This document shows, one piece after another, positions 63,946 through 64,000 of a stretch of DNA of 64,000 nt. A program made the translations under genes and the position numbers. The notes beneath the pieces are model-generated. The model did no database searches. It was not told where the DNA came from and saw only the letters and a program-made list of their open reading frames with translations. Positions within the stretch are counted from its first letter, which is position 1, and every line of letters starts with the position of its first letter. Source of the stretch: Pseudomonas sp. VD-NE ins (GTDB taxonomy: Bacteria; Pseudomonadota; Gammaproteobacteria; Pseudomonadales; Pseudomonadaceae); NCBI RefSeq assembly GCF_031882575.1, contig NZ_CP134772.1:11001-75000 (forward strand), read 5' to 3'.

Positions 63946-64000
63946 ATGGGCGCGCTGTCGCATCTGCGGGTACTGGATTTATCGCGCGTATTGGCCGGGC
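63946..64000 (+). CDS. start of a CaiB/BaiF-type CoA-transferase gene (cut by window edge)
   Basis: Only 18 codons are present (MGALSHLRVLDLSRVLAG), preceded by AGGAG 7 nt before the ATG. The HLRVLDLSRVLAGP-type start is the typical N-terminus of class III CoA-transferases. Next to gcdH the likely product is the glutarate CoA-transferase (GcdG-like). It starts 13 nt after gcdH, so it is co-transcribed. Confidence 0.75.
   Translation, partial: MGALSHLRVLDLSRVLAG

Overview
The window is a chromosomal segment of a fluorescent-group Pseudomonas (P. fluorescens/koreensis-like). This rests on GC-rich coding DNA, pseudomonad gene neighbourhoods (dsbA-cytochrome c4/c5-engB-polA, znuA/zur-znuCB, trpI/trpBA, gcdR/gcdH), the ErsA small RNA between polA and engB, and REP palindromes of the GTGGGAGCGAGC and GTAGGAGCTGCC types. 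Almost all genes are core housekeeping or metabolic genes. No rRNA, tRNA, CRISPR array or prophage was seen.

Layout. 1-5.3 kb: truncated dgcH-like gene, an EEP-family phosphatase, dsbA and the cytochrome c5/c4 pair (all minus), then engB (plus), a 120-bp palindromic element and the AlgU-type ersA sRNA gene. 5.3-9.5 kb: polA (minus), a DUF2782 protein and thrB. 9.5-13.3 kb: zinc uptake and its regulator (znuA divergent from zur-znuC-znuB) and a lipoprotein. 13.4-18.4 kb: katE and the methionine importer metNIQ. 18.4-20.1 kb: an intact 1313-bp IS3-family element inserted between metQ and its terminator, then a 152-bp tandemly duplicated palindromic repeat. 20.1-28.7 kb: the cytochrome c oxidase locus (coxB, coxA, ctaG, coxC, surf1, ctaA, cyoE, sco). 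29-33.5 kb: a hypothetical protein, a SulP transporter with a beta-carbonic anhydrase, and a radical SAM gene with a LexA box.

33.5-34.8 kb is the most unusual part: two convergent, unrecognised small genes whose products carry EF-hand/dockerin-like calcium loops. They are bracketed by inverted near-identical copies of a LexA-like box. 34.9-38.8 kb: the membrane gluconate 2-dehydrogenase operon. 39-46.5 kb: a PTP-type phosphatase, a zinc-ribbon protein, prlC, a gamma-carbonic-anhydrase-like protein, a HAD phosphatase, a zinc aminopeptidase lipoprotein, a paralogous lipoprotein pair, a DUF1161 protein and OsmC. 46.7-49 kb: an LLM flavin monooxygenase, a second DUF1161 protein, dodecin and a DUF883 protein. 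49-52 kb: trpI divergent from trpBA. 52-56.3 kb: an RcnB-like protein, a DUF4105 metalloprotease-like protein behind three tandem DUF2388 genes, and a DUF1127 gene with a palindrome-rich promoter. 56.6-64 kb: an acetyl-CoA hydrolase/transferase, pntAA-pntAB-pntB, and gcdR divergent from gcdH followed by the start of a CaiB-type CoA-transferase gene.

Several neighbours work together: cytochromes c4/c5 and DsbA in the periplasm with the aa3-type oxidase and its assembly factors; the SulP transporter with carbonic anhydrase; GcdH with the CoA-transferase in glutarate/lysine breakdown; Zur controlling zinc import. Start codons were chosen by Shine-Dalgarno position and family length. No database search could be run, so all family names come from recognition of sequence motifs.
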